Program-made: the position numbers and the translations under genes
Shown: positions 8,606 through 16,883 of the stretch, in pieces
Layout: each line of letters opens with the position of its first letter
Numbering within the stretch: the first letter of the stretch is position 1
Notes under the pieces: generated by a model
The model's database searches: none
What the model was told of the DNA's origin: nothing
Seen by the model: the letters and a program-made list of their open reading frames with translations, nothing else
Assembly (NCBI RefSeq): GCF_000712055.1
Contig: NZ_JOOA01000002.1
Coordinates: 1,550,001 to 1,614,000 of the forward strand
Direction: 5' to 3'
DNA length: 64,000 nt
Origin: Ruminococcus sp. HUN007
Lineage (GTDB): Bacteria > Bacillota > Clostridia > Oscillospirales > Ruminococcaceae

Positions 8606-10313
8606 GTTTTTCGATTACTCCGTTTTCTGTAAACTGCAGTATCCTGTCGCATATGTCAAGTGCCGCAGGACGGTGTGTGACTATGACAACTGTTTTGTCA
8701 GTCATTGTTTTAAGGTTTTCAAGTACTTTTCTTTCCGTCTGTTCGTCAAGCGCACTTGTTGCCTCATCAAGAAGAAGCACAGGGCAGGCTGAAAAAACTG
8801 CTCTTGCAATGGCGATTCGCTGCATCTGTCCTTCAGAAAGTCCTGCACCGCGTTCGCCGAGAAGAGTATCAGCGCCCTGTTCAAGTTCAGACACGAACTC
8901 ATCGGCACAGGCGATCTTCAGTGCTTTATTCAGTCTTTCGTCATCGGTGGAAGCTTTTTTTTCGGCAAATGAGATTATCTCCCTTATTGTACCGCTGAAA
9001 AGCTGGTTTCCCTGCGGAACATAGGCAAAAAGCCGACGCCATTCCGGTGAAAGCTCCTTTTCACCTTCCGTGGATTCAATATACCTAATTCCTCCGTCAA
9101 GTCTGTAAACACTCATAAGGAGCTTTAATACTGTAGATTTTCCGCATCCGCTGTGTCCGGTAAACGCAACATATTCACCTTTTCGTATGTCAACACTGAT
9201 GTTTCTGAACACAAGCGGCATTTCTTCCTTGGTAAGGTCGCTTATTCTGTCAACTACAGGATAGTAGGTAAACTCCGCGTTCCTTATTCCGAAACCCTTC
9301 ATTTCTTTTTCGTAGAATGAGTTTACTTCCTCTGCCGTAAGAACAGTGTTTTCGCTGTCATCAGTGAATTTTTCTATTTCCATTATTCGTTCAGCACTTG
9401 CCGTCATTGCGTAGAACTTCGGCAGGTAGCCAGTTATATTGGCAAACGGAGACTGTATCTGGGAAATGAGCTGGGTAACGGCTGTGAGTGTACCGTAGCT
9501 TATTGTTGAAGTAAGAATACCGTAACCGCACCAGCATACTCCGAGAAGATACATTCCCTGCATTCCGGTCTGAAAGCCCATATTGCATATGTTCGAAAAC
9601 CGGTTTTTCTTCATTCTTGCGGCCTTGTGCACTTCCATTTTCTCTGTTGATTCTGATTCAGTCTGATCTTCGGCTGCAAAGGAACGAATCATCATCATAC
9701 TGCCGATGTGCTCCTGAAGAAAAATACGGAGTTTTCCGTCTTTCTCCTGGATCTGCCGGTGAAGGCGCTTGATATTTTTACGAAAGGCATAAGTGAAAAA
9801 GAGCATCACACATCCGGCAGGAATAAGGAGTGCCGCAAACTTTGGTTCAAGAGCAACTATCATGACAGCTGCACTCACAAGCTTTACCGTCATGCCGGCT
9901 GCTCCCGGAAGTATTTCAGTAAAATTATTAGCCACTACCATGCAGTCATTTGTCAGACGGTTCATCCATTCTCCGGAATGTACTGCACTAACAGAGGAAT
10001 AGTCCTTGCAGAGCAGGTTATGAAACAGTCTGCTTTTAAACCGGTTTTCAAGCGATGAACGTGACTGTTCCTCAAGGTAACGTATCATGGCACTGAGCAT
10101 TACCTGCCCGAGAACAAGAAGTGCGGTGTAAATGCAGTTTCTGAAAAATCCTTCCCGGTCATGCGCCACTGCACTGTCTACAATGTTTCTGAGAAACAGT
10201 GCGTACAGCACACCGGATCCGCCGTTCAGCGCCTGCACCAGCATAAGTGCTGCAACGTAATATTTCTTTTTACCGGTAACGTGCCAGAGCCATTTTAGTG
10301 AGTTGTTTTTCAT
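8592..10313 (-). CDS. ABC exporter, fused membrane and ATPase domains
   Basis: A 573-aa half-transporter. Six membrane segments occupy about residues 15-320. The ATPase domain has Walker A GHSGCGKST (about 384-392), signature LSEGQMQRIAIARA (about 485) and Walker B VLLLDEATSALDE. No C39 peptidase domain is fused to it, so any leader removal would need another protease, such as the S26-like protein encoded just upstream. The start ATG at 10313 overlaps the upstream gene by 4 nt. It most likely exports the product of this locus. Confidence 0.88.
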   Translation of the reverse strand: MKNNSLKWLWHVTGKKKYYVAALMLVQALNGGSGVLYALFLRNIVDSAVAHDREGFFRNCIYTALLVLGQVMLSAMIRYLEEQSRSSLENRFKSRLFHNLLCKDYSSVSAVHSGEWMNRLTNDCMVVANNFTEILPGAAGMTVKLVSAAVMIVALEPKFAALLIPAGCVMLFFTYAFRKNIKRLHRQIQEKDGKLRIFLQEHIGSMMMIRSFAAEDQTESESTEKMEVHKAARMKKNRFSNICNMGFQTGMQGMYLLGVCWCGYGILTSTISYGTLTAVTQLISQIQSPFANITGYLPKFYAMTASAERIMEIEKFTDDSENTVLTAEEVNSFYEKEMKGFGIRNAEFTYYPVVDRISDLTKEEMPLVFRNISVDIRKGEYVAFTGHSGCGKSTVLKLLMSVYRLDGGIRYIESTEGEKELSPEWRRLFAYVPQGNQLFSGTIREIISFAEKKASTDDERLNKALKIACADEFVSELEQGADTLLGERGAGLSEGQMQRIAIARAVFSACPVLLLDEATSALDEQTERKVLENLKTMTDKTVVIVTHRPAALDICDRILQFTENGVIEKHGTE

Positions 10314-10756
10314 CCTGATCGTAATTTCTTTCTTTTCATTCTTTTAAGTTTAGATACAACATGGGTGATCAGTGCTCTGACAGGGAAAAAATCACACCAC
10401 AGGTGGACGTAGAGTTTGTATTTCCAGTTATCAACGGAAACTTCCTTTCCGTTGCGAATGACCGCAGAAAGCACACCTATTATGTGTCTGTCGGAAATGC
10501 CGTATTCCTTTACCCAGCGGTTATCACCGCAGATAACATAATCGTCCTTCCTGACTTTTAATATTCTGTGAAGAACGTACTGACCGCTGTCACGCCTGTA
10601 AAGCGGAACGTCATACTTCTTCAGCCTGCCGTTTACAGATTTTATTACCAGAAGATCACGGTCCTGCTTGATAAGGGGCATCATGCTGTCGCCCTTGTTG
10701 GTGTAGATGAGCTTCCCGTTCTGAGAAAGCTGCTCCTCAAAGGTGGATTTATTCAT
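10310..10756 (-). CDS. S24/S26-family signal-peptidase-like protein
   Basis: A 148-aa protein. KGDSMMPLI (about residues 22-30) is the GxSMxP serine motif, and YVLHRIL followed by DYVICGDNRW matches the HR and GDN boxes of S26 signal peptidases. A His takes the place of the usual Lys, as in SipW-type enzymes. The N terminus lacks a membrane helix; a hydrophobic stretch near the C terminus may associate with membranes. It overlaps the PqqD gene by 8 nt and the exporter gene by 4 nt. It is a candidate peptidase for the small peptide encoded at 12190-12291. Confidence 0.75.
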   Translation of the reverse strand: MNKSTFEEQLSQNGKLIYTNKGDSMMPLIKQDRDLLVIKSVNGRLKKYDVPLYRRDSGQYVLHRILKVRKDDYVICGDNRWVKEYGISDRHIIGVLSAVIRNGKEVSVDNWKYKLYVHLWCDFFPVRALITHVVSKLKRMKRKKLRSG

Positions 10757-11009
10757 CTATCGCTCCGATTTTTCTAAGCTGGTCGATTATTTTTAAGGCA
10801 TCACGTTCAAGTACATCACGCGGAGCATCGTATTCCCTGGCCATCTTTGCTACGATCTCCTCCGGTGTAGTTTCAGTTTCAAGACAGTTTATAATAAATC
10901 CCGCTGTCGGATTTCCTCTTACAAGTCCTGAAAACTTTGCTGCCCCTGTTGAAACGAGAAGCTTTTCGTTTCCGTCTTCGTGTGCTATAAACTTATTACT
11001 CAGTTTCAT
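10749..11009 (-). CDS. PqqD-family peptide-recognition protein (RRE)
   Basis: An 86-aa protein with the PqqD fold signature: an N-terminal beta-rich part (VSTGAAKFSGLVRGN), GFIINCLETETTPEEIV, then a helix with YDAPRDVLERDALKIIDQL. PqqD-like proteins bind the leader of ribosomally made peptides and deliver it to modifying enzymes. It overlaps both neighbours by a few bases, so it is strictly co-translated with the truncated protein and the S26-like peptidase. Its presence is the strongest argument that this operon processes a peptide. Confidence 0.85.
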   Translation of the reverse strand: MKLSNKFIAHEDGNEKLLVSTGAAKFSGLVRGNPTAGFIINCLETETTPEEIVAKMAREYDAPRDVLERDALKIIDQLRKIGAIDE

Positions 11010-11347
11010 AATTTCAACTTCTTTCTTATACTTATAATATATTTTTCAAGCCGTTTTCTCTCTTTTTCACTTTCAAAAAGATACTTTCCGGCTGTTTTTT
11101 TCACTTTTTCAAAATTACCGTCGTGAACACCTGCCGATTCAAGTGCACAGGCAACACATACTGTAAGTCCGTGCTTCTGACATACGCCGAACAGATTGGC
11201 ATCAAGGTCTTCGAGAAGTCCTTTATCGGGAATAACACCGTTCAGTGCACATAAAGCAAGAATGATCATATCGGCTTCACTTTTCCTTATTTCATTCGCG
11301 GCGCATGTGATCAGAAAATCAGGATCTTCGTTAATTTTACTTATCAT
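11006..11347 (-). CDS. Truncated paralogue of the nucleotidyltransferase N-terminal domain
   Basis: A 113-aa protein. The start is the ATG at 11347 (MISKINEDP), overlapping the TGA of the kinase-like gene (ATGA). The block LFGVCQKHGLTVCVACALES matches LFYVCQKHSLTACVAYALES in the full nucleotidyltransferase at 7496-8605, and similarity continues through the next helix. It stops just before the catalytic KG...SDND region. It is therefore either a relic of a duplicated gene or a retained stand-alone N-terminal domain. The intact overlaps with its neighbours favour retention. Confidence 0.75.
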   Translation of the reverse strand: MISKINEDPDFLITCAANEIRKSEADMIILALCALNGVIPDKGLLEDLDANLFGVCQKHGLTVCVACALESAGVHDGNFEKVKKTAGKYLFESEKERKRLEKYIISIRKKLKL

Positions 11348-12078
11348 TCTTTCATTGCACTGTAAGCGACTTTCGCCGCTTCGATGTCCATATTGCACGC
11401 AAGTCTGTAAAGTCTGACGCTGTCAGCCATTTCGTCGATAAGTCTGAGAGTTTTCGCCATCTGTAAAGCATCTTTCGGACGGTACACCTGCTGCAGGAGC
11501 ATAGCGTAGGCATCGGATTTGCTAATACGGACTATCTCATTTTTCTCACCGCGTTCGAGAATGCAGATTGCCTTAAGCGGAACCGAAATGTTTGTACCCA
11601 GTCTGTGTTTTCCGTTGTACGGAGTGCCGTATACGGTAACGCCATCATCGGTAACTTTAATTATAGGCTTGTCGTCATTTACCATGACAGCCTTTTCTCC
11701 GAAATATTCACGCCAGAGACGTGTATGAGTAGACTTGCCTGTTCCCGATTTTGCAGTAAACAGATAACCTTCGCCGTCAACAGCAATAACTGAACCGTGG
11801 AATACGAACGAATCGTAGTCCGGCATTTTTTCAGCTATTTTACGGTAGACTGCGGTCGATTCATAGACACCGTCGGAATAAGCAGGTACGGGTTTGCCTT
11901 CGAATTCATATTCCTTTCGGGTTATTTCTTTTTCATTTTCAATGTCTTTTTCATTTGTTTCGACTGAAAAATCCGTCGCATTTTCTGATTCATAACCTGC
12001 ACAGTATTTCTGCACTTTATCGTTTACTGATTTTATTTCAACAACTTTTTCTGCAAATTTATATTTTCCTTTGAACAT
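11344..12078 (-). CDS. HPr-kinase-like P-loop protein
   Basis: A protein of about 244 aa. The start is the ATG at 12078 (MFKGKYKFAEK), preceded by GGAGGAAAG. It contains FHGSVIAVDGEGYLF, the P-loop TAKSGTGKSTHTRLW (about residue 107) and VMVNDDKPII, the layout of the HprK C-terminal kinase domain. The HprK N-terminal domain is absent. Short HprK-like proteins occur in lasso and other RiPP clusters, where a homologue phosphorylates a Ser of the precursor peptide. Here the peptide encoded upstream carries Thr and Ser residues, so a peptide kinase role is plausible but unproven. Confidence 0.82.
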   Translation of the reverse strand: MFKGKYKFAEKVVEIKSVNDKVQKYCAGYESENATDFSVETNEKDIENEKEITRKEYEFEGKPVPAYSDGVYESTAVYRKIAEKMPDYDSFVFHGSVIAVDGEGYLFTAKSGTGKSTHTRLWREYFGEKAVMVNDDKPIIKVTDDGVTVYGTPYNGKHRLGTNISVPLKAICILERGEKNEIVRISKSDAYAMLLQQVYRPKDALQMAKTLRLIDEMADSVRLYRLACNMDIEAAKVAYSAMKE

Positions 12079-12132
12079 CTTTCCTCCATAAAGCAAAGAA
12101 TTAGTAACAATTTGCTTTTTTAAACAAAAAGG

Positions 12133-12170
12133 AATAGACACCACACCCCCGAAGGAGCATGATGTCTATT
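12133..12170 (-). terminator. Strong hairpin between peptide gene and kinase-like gene (attenuator or mRNA stabiliser)
   Basis: On the minus strand AATAGACATCATGCTCC pairs fully (with G-U pairs) to GGGGTGTGGTGTCTATT across a UUCG tetraloop, about 17 bp in all, followed by CCTTTTTG. It sits between the stop of the peptide gene and the next start. Such a site would let the peptide mRNA exceed the enzyme mRNA. Confidence 0.75.
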
Positions 12171-12189
12171 ATTTTAATCTGAGTGAAAA

Positions 12190-12291
12190 TTATTCAGCGT
12201 CACCGCCATCTTCATTAACGTCAGATGTTGTGATAACATCTTCAGCATCGAAGTTGATGATTCTGAGCTCAGCTTCTGTGTACTTCTGCAT
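12190..12291 (-). CDS. Small acidic peptide, candidate RiPP precursor
   Basis: A 33-codon reading frame with a very strong ribosome site (GGAAGGAGGAGAAATCC-ATG). The product begins MQKYTEAELRIINF, continues DAEDVITTSDV and ends NEDGGDAE. It is strongly acidic and has no signal peptide and no Cys. An amphipathic leader-like half followed by a small polar tail with Thr-Thr-Ser fits a precursor peptide for the downstream PqqD, kinase-like, peptidase and exporter proteins. I recall short clostridial proteins with a similar xDVIxTS segment, but this could not be checked. It might be transcribed from its own promoter or by read-through from the gene 64 nt upstream. Confidence 0.72.
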   Translation of the reverse strand: MQKYTEAELRIINFDAEDVITTSDVNEDGGDAE

Positions 12292-12355
12292 GGATTTCTC
12301 CTCCTTCCAACCTTGGGCGTTATATATTCAGGCTTTTGCCGGAATAATCAGTAAA

Positions 12356-15300
12356 TTAAGGGGTAACAGGATTGTCTTCTACATTTGCTGTGATATTATC
12401 AGCATAAATGTACTGTTCAATTCCAGTCTTGTTATCCTTAACCTTTACAAAACCACGAACGTATACCTTGTTATTATCAACCTTCTTGATATTAAGTGAA
12501 TAGGTTACGCCGTTAGTGCTGATAGCACTTCCTGCTTTCTTATTGATCTTAAATGCATCAGTAGCACTTACGTTAGCTTTTTCTACTGTAAAGTCTGTAG
12601 TATCAGGCGCACTGTCAAGACCGTTAGCATAAATGAAGCCGTACTCACTTACAGTAACATCACTCTCTGCTGCGCTTTCGTCTAACTTACGAGTGCTTTC
12701 GAATCTTGCAGCTGGCTTACCATCGTTAGCTGTTGTATTTCCATTTACACATTCATCTGTAACTGTTACAAGCTTCTTAAGCTGCTTAATGCTGATATCT
12801 GCAAAGTTGTAGTTTGCGCAAGTTACATCTGCACCATAATTTGCTGTATTATCACCAACATAGTTAATATACTTTATGAATCTTGCACCGTCTTCGTTCT
12901 CAACAACGATGAATGCACGATATCTTACACCGGCACCATTGTCAACAAACTTAACAGTATAAGAACTCATATTAGCTGTTGTCTTGGATGTCTTCTTAAT
13001 GAATGTATTTGCTGTATCGTTTGCAGCTTCCAGAGTCATATCCTGCCACTTACTGATATCAGCTGCTCCTGCAGGTTCAGCAACATTAGAATAGATGTAA
13101 CCAGCTTCTACTACCTTTAAGTTTTCTGAAGCATTAGCATTCTTTGTTATTGTAAACTTTGCCTGAAGCTTGTTCTTGCTGCTTTCAGTGTATGCAACCG
13201 GAGGAGTCTGTACTTCTGCAATTTCAAATGCATTTGTCATCTGAGCATTAACAGCAGATGCATAATCTGTTCTCATGATATCAGCTGCATAATCATCAGT
13301 ATATACAGTCCACTCTGTGTTTGTCGCAACATTCTTAAGTGTTACAAACGCTCTTGCAGTTACGCCAAAGCCTTTGTCTGCAATTGAAAGTGAATAGTTT
13401 CCGCTGAAGCTTGGAGTTTTAGCATTGTAAACCTTGATTGTGTTGCCATTCTTCTCCTTGCCTTTATTCTCAACAGTAAGATCAGCCGCAGTTAACTGGT
13501 TATTATTCTCCTGATTAGCATAAACATAACCAAGTGCTGTTACTTCAAAACCTTCAGAGAATTCCGGTACTTCCTTTCTGTTAAATGTAAACTTAACAGC
13601 CGGATTACCACTACCATTTATCACACCTGTTGTTGGCATCCATGATAAAGCAATAGCTTTCTTAAAGCTTACCCCGTCAATTACAGACCAATCAAGCTTA
13701 AGTGTACCTGTGTAGTTATTCTTACCCTGAATCTTAGTAGTATAGTTGCCTTCCTTATTAGCACTGATAGTACCAGCTAAGTAGAAATCATATCCCTTAA
13801 AAAGTTCGGTGCCTTCTGCAGTTGTAACCGTAATATTCGGCTTTCTGTAATTGGTTCCACCAGTAGTAACCAGTACAGTTTCAGGAGCACTTGCTGTTGC
13901 AAAACCGTTAAGATTAATAGGGTCAACCTTTGCGGTAATCGTAATAGCACCATTATCAATGTTATTTAATAAAGCGTAATTAGTTCCAAGTGCCTTAACT
14001 ACTTCTGCAGGTACTGCTTTAAACTCATATTTGAGGGCATTGACCATTGGCATCTTTTCTGTATCTGTGTCGCCGCCAAGTGTGATTGCTATTTTACCAA
14101 GTTCAGCATTTACTGCGTCAGCATCCTTTTCAAGAACCTCATCAGTAAAAAGCTTAAACTCTGATCTGTGATCTTTTCCATCATAAGTAACAGATTCCTT
14201 ATTGAATGAAACCTTTACTTTTTTAGCTACAACGGTGATATCAGCTGTAGCAACTGTCTCTTCTGCATTTACAGCAGATACAGTATACTCATTGATGTAA
14301 TCACGCAGTTCTGTAATTACTTCTAAATTGTCAGCATTCTCGTTATAGTTAATGCCTGTTAAGGTATTAATAGCCGCCAACGTACTTGTTTTATCGTTTT
14401 CTAACTTTGCCATAATACCAGCAGCATCAAATGTTTTAACATCAATTAAAAGATCTTCAGTCACATTTACAGATTCCGGAAGCGCTGTAGGAGGAACAAA
14501 ATTGCCAAATACTGTTTCGTAAGCTGCTCTGAAAACAAGCTTTTGTTCCTGATCGGCAACTAAATATTTTTCAGCTAACTCTTTCTCAAAAACAGGTGTA
14601 AGCTTGTATGTAACGCCTGACTGATCGCCTTCAAATTCATCTAATGCGAAATCAAAGCTGTCACCATATTCATAGTCAAGACCATTCACCTTCACCGGAT
14701 CTTCATCTTCAACTGAATCTGCGCGAATGATAGCAGATTTGAACGCAGCATCTGAATACCACTTAAATTCCTGTACTATACCATCATAATCATTGATGCC
14801 TACAATTACAAGTGTATGAATACCTCTTTCTGTTGAAGTTACTTCACCTTCGATTATATAGTCTTCATTTTCATCTAATGTTTTTTCGCCGTTCTTAACT
14901 GTAATTCCTGGTCTTACCCAAGCTCCATCCTGGTCTTTAGGTTTCTGAAGAATCTCAAGATTTGGATACGCTACATATACGCCTTCCACTGAGTTAATTG
15001 TCCAGCCATCCACAACGCTAACATTAAGATTATCGTCTATCGGTGAAATCTTAAATTCCTTCTCGATGTGGTAATCACCAATGCCTTCTGTTGAGCACGC
15101 ACCCTCTTCGTCGTAGAGATAGATATCAGCTACTGCTTTATAGCTGCCAGCGTTTTCCGGCTGAGCATCAAGAACATTTCCATTCTTGTCCTTATAACTG
15201 ATAACTATCTGGCATGAAAGAGTTGACCAAACTGCAGCAGCTTCACCGTTTTCAGAATTATCAGCATTGCCAATTGGTTTTACTACAAAATCATAAGGGC

Positions 15301-16498
15301 TTCCAGCAGTAATTGGATTACTTGTATCAAAACCGAAATGATAAACAACATCTTCATCAGTGATCTCAGTACTTGTAGCTGTGATTTCTTCGCCGTTTTC
15401 TGCTACGGCGAAATTCCAGTTCTGGTCAGCATGTGTGATGAATATATCGTTGTAAGGAGCTGTGAATGTATACTCATATTCATTTGTATTTGAATTAAGT
15501 GATCTCGGAGAAGACACTCTTAAGTCTTTGTTTTCACCTGTAAGATCAAGTACACCATTACCGTTTGTATCCTCAAACACTGCAATATCTTTTATAGTTG
15601 AACCGATCTTATAACGGTTATCCGGGTAAACCGTTGAATTAGGGAGTATTGCTGGATTTTCACTATTGGTTACATCGTATATGGATGTATTCTTATCATC
15701 TCCTGAAATTTTGATCGGTTGTGCATTAGGATCTATGCTTTGAGCAACGCTCCATTCTGTTGCCCTTTCCGCTATTATTACATCTTTTCTTCCGACAACA
15801 AATGTATAAACATACTTTGCGCCGTCAGCAGCGTTTTCTTCAGCTTTTTTAACGTAAGCGCTGAATCTGACATCGTTCTCGTTTTGTAAAACAACAGGTG
15901 TAATGTTTAAAGCCTTCTTTGATCTGATTACATACTCATAACCGGTCTTTACTTTAGTAAATTCCTGATCTATACCTGTTATGTGAACCTCACTGCCATT
16001 CTGCTTAATAGATATTATATCATCCCACACAGGTTCAAAATTAATATGAAGTCCTTCATTAACAACTGGATCTTCCCATGTGAGTGTGAGTTCCTTCTTT
16101 TCTGCATCAATAGAATCAACGTAGATGCCTAAACCTGAAGTTATATTTGTATTATCTTTATCATCATCATCTCTGAAAGTTGCGACAGGTAATGCACCAT
16201 TATCATCGCTGTCAAAAATACCTGATTCGTTTATTTTAACAACACCTGTGTAGGTCTTGCTTTCAGCATTTGTTCCGTTAGTTTCATCCTTAACTGTACC
16301 AGGAAGTACGGTTACTGTCCATGTTTCACCTGGTCCGGCTGTGATTGTTTCAGGCAGCTCAGATCCTGCACTTAAATTTATCTCATCCGCATGAACAATA
16401 CTTGTAACAATTCCGCTTAAATCACTCGGAAGCATTGTTGTTGTCATAGCCAGTGATGTTACAAAGGCTGCAGTTCGTTTCCAACTCTTTCTTTTCAT
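12356..16498 (-). CDS. Giant secreted protein with Ig-like/MBG-like domains and three C-terminal repeats
   Basis: A 1380-aa protein with a signal peptide (MKRKSWKRTAAF... to about residue 38). RBS AGGAGGAAACTACG precedes the ATG. The middle contains beta-sandwich units with MBG-like phrases (VTYDGKDHRSEF, GINDYDGIVQEFKW, GKNNYTGTLKLDW) and one calcium-loop-like stretch (DTNGNGVLDLTGE). The last 430 residues hold three repeats of about 150 aa, each with a core near 984, 1131 and 1284: GYVYAN, GYIYSN, GFIYAN, followed by RAF(V/I) and RGFV strands. No LPxTG, S-layer or dockerin module is seen. By eye the gene is more A/T-rich than its neighbours. The function is unknown; surface adhesion or a structural role is likely. 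Confidence 0.72.
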   Translation of the reverse strand: MKRKSWKRTAAFVTSLAMTTTMLPSDLSGIVTSIVHADEINLSAGSELPETITAGPGETWTVTVLPGTVKDETNGTNAESKTYTGVVKINESGIFDSDDNGALPVATFRDDDDKDNTNITSGLGIYVDSIDAEKKELTLTWEDPVVNEGLHINFEPVWDDIISIKQNGSEVHITGIDQEFTKVKTGYEYVIRSKKALNITPVVLQNENDVRFSAYVKKAEENAADGAKYVYTFVVGRKDVIIAERATEWSVAQSIDPNAQPIKISGDDKNTSIYDVTNSENPAILPNSTVYPDNRYKIGSTIKDIAVFEDTNGNGVLDLTGENKDLRVSSPRSLNSNTNEYEYTFTAPYNDIFITHADQNWNFAVAENGEEITATSTEITDEDVVYHFGFDTSNPITAGSPYDFVVKPIGNADNSENGEAAAVWSTLSCQIVISYKDKNGNVLDAQPENAGSYKAVADIYLYDEEGACSTEGIGDYHIEKEFKISPIDDNLNVSVVDGWTINSVEGVYVAYPNLEILQKPKDQDGAWVRPGITVKNGEKTLDENEDYIIEGEVTSTERGIHTLVIVGINDYDGIVQEFKWYSDAAFKSAIIRADSVEDEDPVKVNGLDYEYGDSFDFALDEFEGDQSGVTYKLTPVFEKELAEKYLVADQEQKLVFRAAYETVFGNFVPPTALPESVNVTEDLLIDVKTFDAAGIMAKLENDKTSTLAAINTLTGINYNENADNLEVITELRDYINEYTVSAVNAEETVATADITVVAKKVKVSFNKESVTYDGKDHRSEFKLFTDEVLEKDADAVNAELGKIAITLGGDTDTEKMPMVNALKYEFKAVPAEVVKALGTNYALLNNIDNGAITITAKVDPINLNGFATASAPETVLVTTGGTNYRKPNITVTTAEGTELFKGYDFYLAGTISANKEGNYTTKIQGKNNYTGTLKLDWSVIDGVSFKKAIALSWMPTTGVINGSGNPAVKFTFNRKEVPEFSEGFEVTALGYVYANQENNNQLTAADLTVENKGKEKNGNTIKVYNAKTPSFSGNYSLSIADKGFGVTARAFVTLKNVATNTEWTVYTDDYAADIMRTDYASAVNAQMTNAFEIAEVQTPPVAYTESSKNKLQAKFTITKNANASENLKVVEAGYIYSNVAEPAGAADISKWQDMTLEAANDTANTFIKKTSKTTANMSSYTVKFVDNGAGVRYRAFIVVENEDGARFIKYINYVGDNTANYGADVTCANYNFADISIKQLKKLVTVTDECVNGNTTANDGKPAARFESTRKLDESAAESDVTVSEYGFIYANGLDSAPDTTDFTVEKANVSATDAFKINKKAGSAISTNGVTYSLNIKKVDNNKVYVRGFVKVKDNKTGIEQYIYADNITANVEDNPVTP

Positions 16499-16556
16499 CG
16501 TAGTTTCCTCCTAATAATCATAAATCATAAACGATTCGTATTTATAATACAAAAAA

Positions 16557-16599
16557 GCGTGCCGCGGCGAGGCAGTTCAGTACTGTCTGCGGGACACAC
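16557..16599 (-). terminator. Terminator-like hairpin inside the 5' leader of the giant secreted protein gene
   Basis: On the minus strand a GC-rich stem (inner GACAGT-actga-ACTGCC, outer GTGTCCCGC with GCGGCAC) is followed by TTTTTT. It lies about 60 nt upstream of the start codon and downstream of the likely promoter. That position suggests premature termination controlled by the leader. Confidence 0.65.
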
Positions 16600-16601
16600 T
16601 T

Positions 16602-16854
16602 GTATTACCGTTATTAACTTCCGAAAAGGTCAGAATCATACCGTGAAAATCATTATTATATTCTGATATAGCTAATGATACAAAATTAAAATTACCCCTC
16701 ACGGTCATTCTCCCCTTTCCTCATAATCTCTGGCTGAAAGCCTGACTGAATTTCCCTGGTTTCCTGCCAGATACGCTGTACCATTTTCAATTCTTATAGA
16801 CCCGAATATGGTGCAGTGGATTTCAAATTGTCATATCCATGAAATGAATATGTT
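16602..16854 (-). promoter_or_regulatory. Long structured leader, possible cis-regulatory RNA
   Basis: Between the promoter and the leader terminator lie about 250 nt with no reading frame. They contain purine-rich conserved-looking blocks on the minus strand (GGCAGGAAACCAGGG, CAGGCTTTCAGCCAGAG, GAGGAAAGGGGAG) and short stems (GGCTTTCAGCC, CCGTGAG/CTCACGG-like). I could not match it to a riboswitch class I know, including cobalamin, TPP and c-di-GMP-I. A regulatory RNA is inferred only from position and the downstream terminator. Confidence 0.4.
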
Positions 16855-16883
16855 CATATTGTAAATCTTTTTTTTTTTGTCAA
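16855..16883 (-). promoter_or_regulatory. Likely promoter of the giant secreted protein gene
   Basis: A perfect -35 TTGACA (16878-16883, minus strand) is followed by an A-rich spacer and -10-like AATATG/TATGAA at 17-19 nt. It implies a leader of about 350 nt. The -10 is weak, so the exact start is uncertain. Confidence 0.5.

Noticed and set aside
7496-12291. Classical lasso-peptide cluster
   Set aside because: No asparagine-synthetase-like cyclase (C) or transglutaminase-like B2 protease is encoded between 7496 and 12291; only shared accessory families are present.
16602-16854. Assignment of the leader to a known riboswitch class
   Set aside because: I compared the blocks with remembered cobalamin, TPP, c-di-GMP-I and c-di-AMP cores and found no convincing match, so only 'possible regulatory RNA' is claimed.
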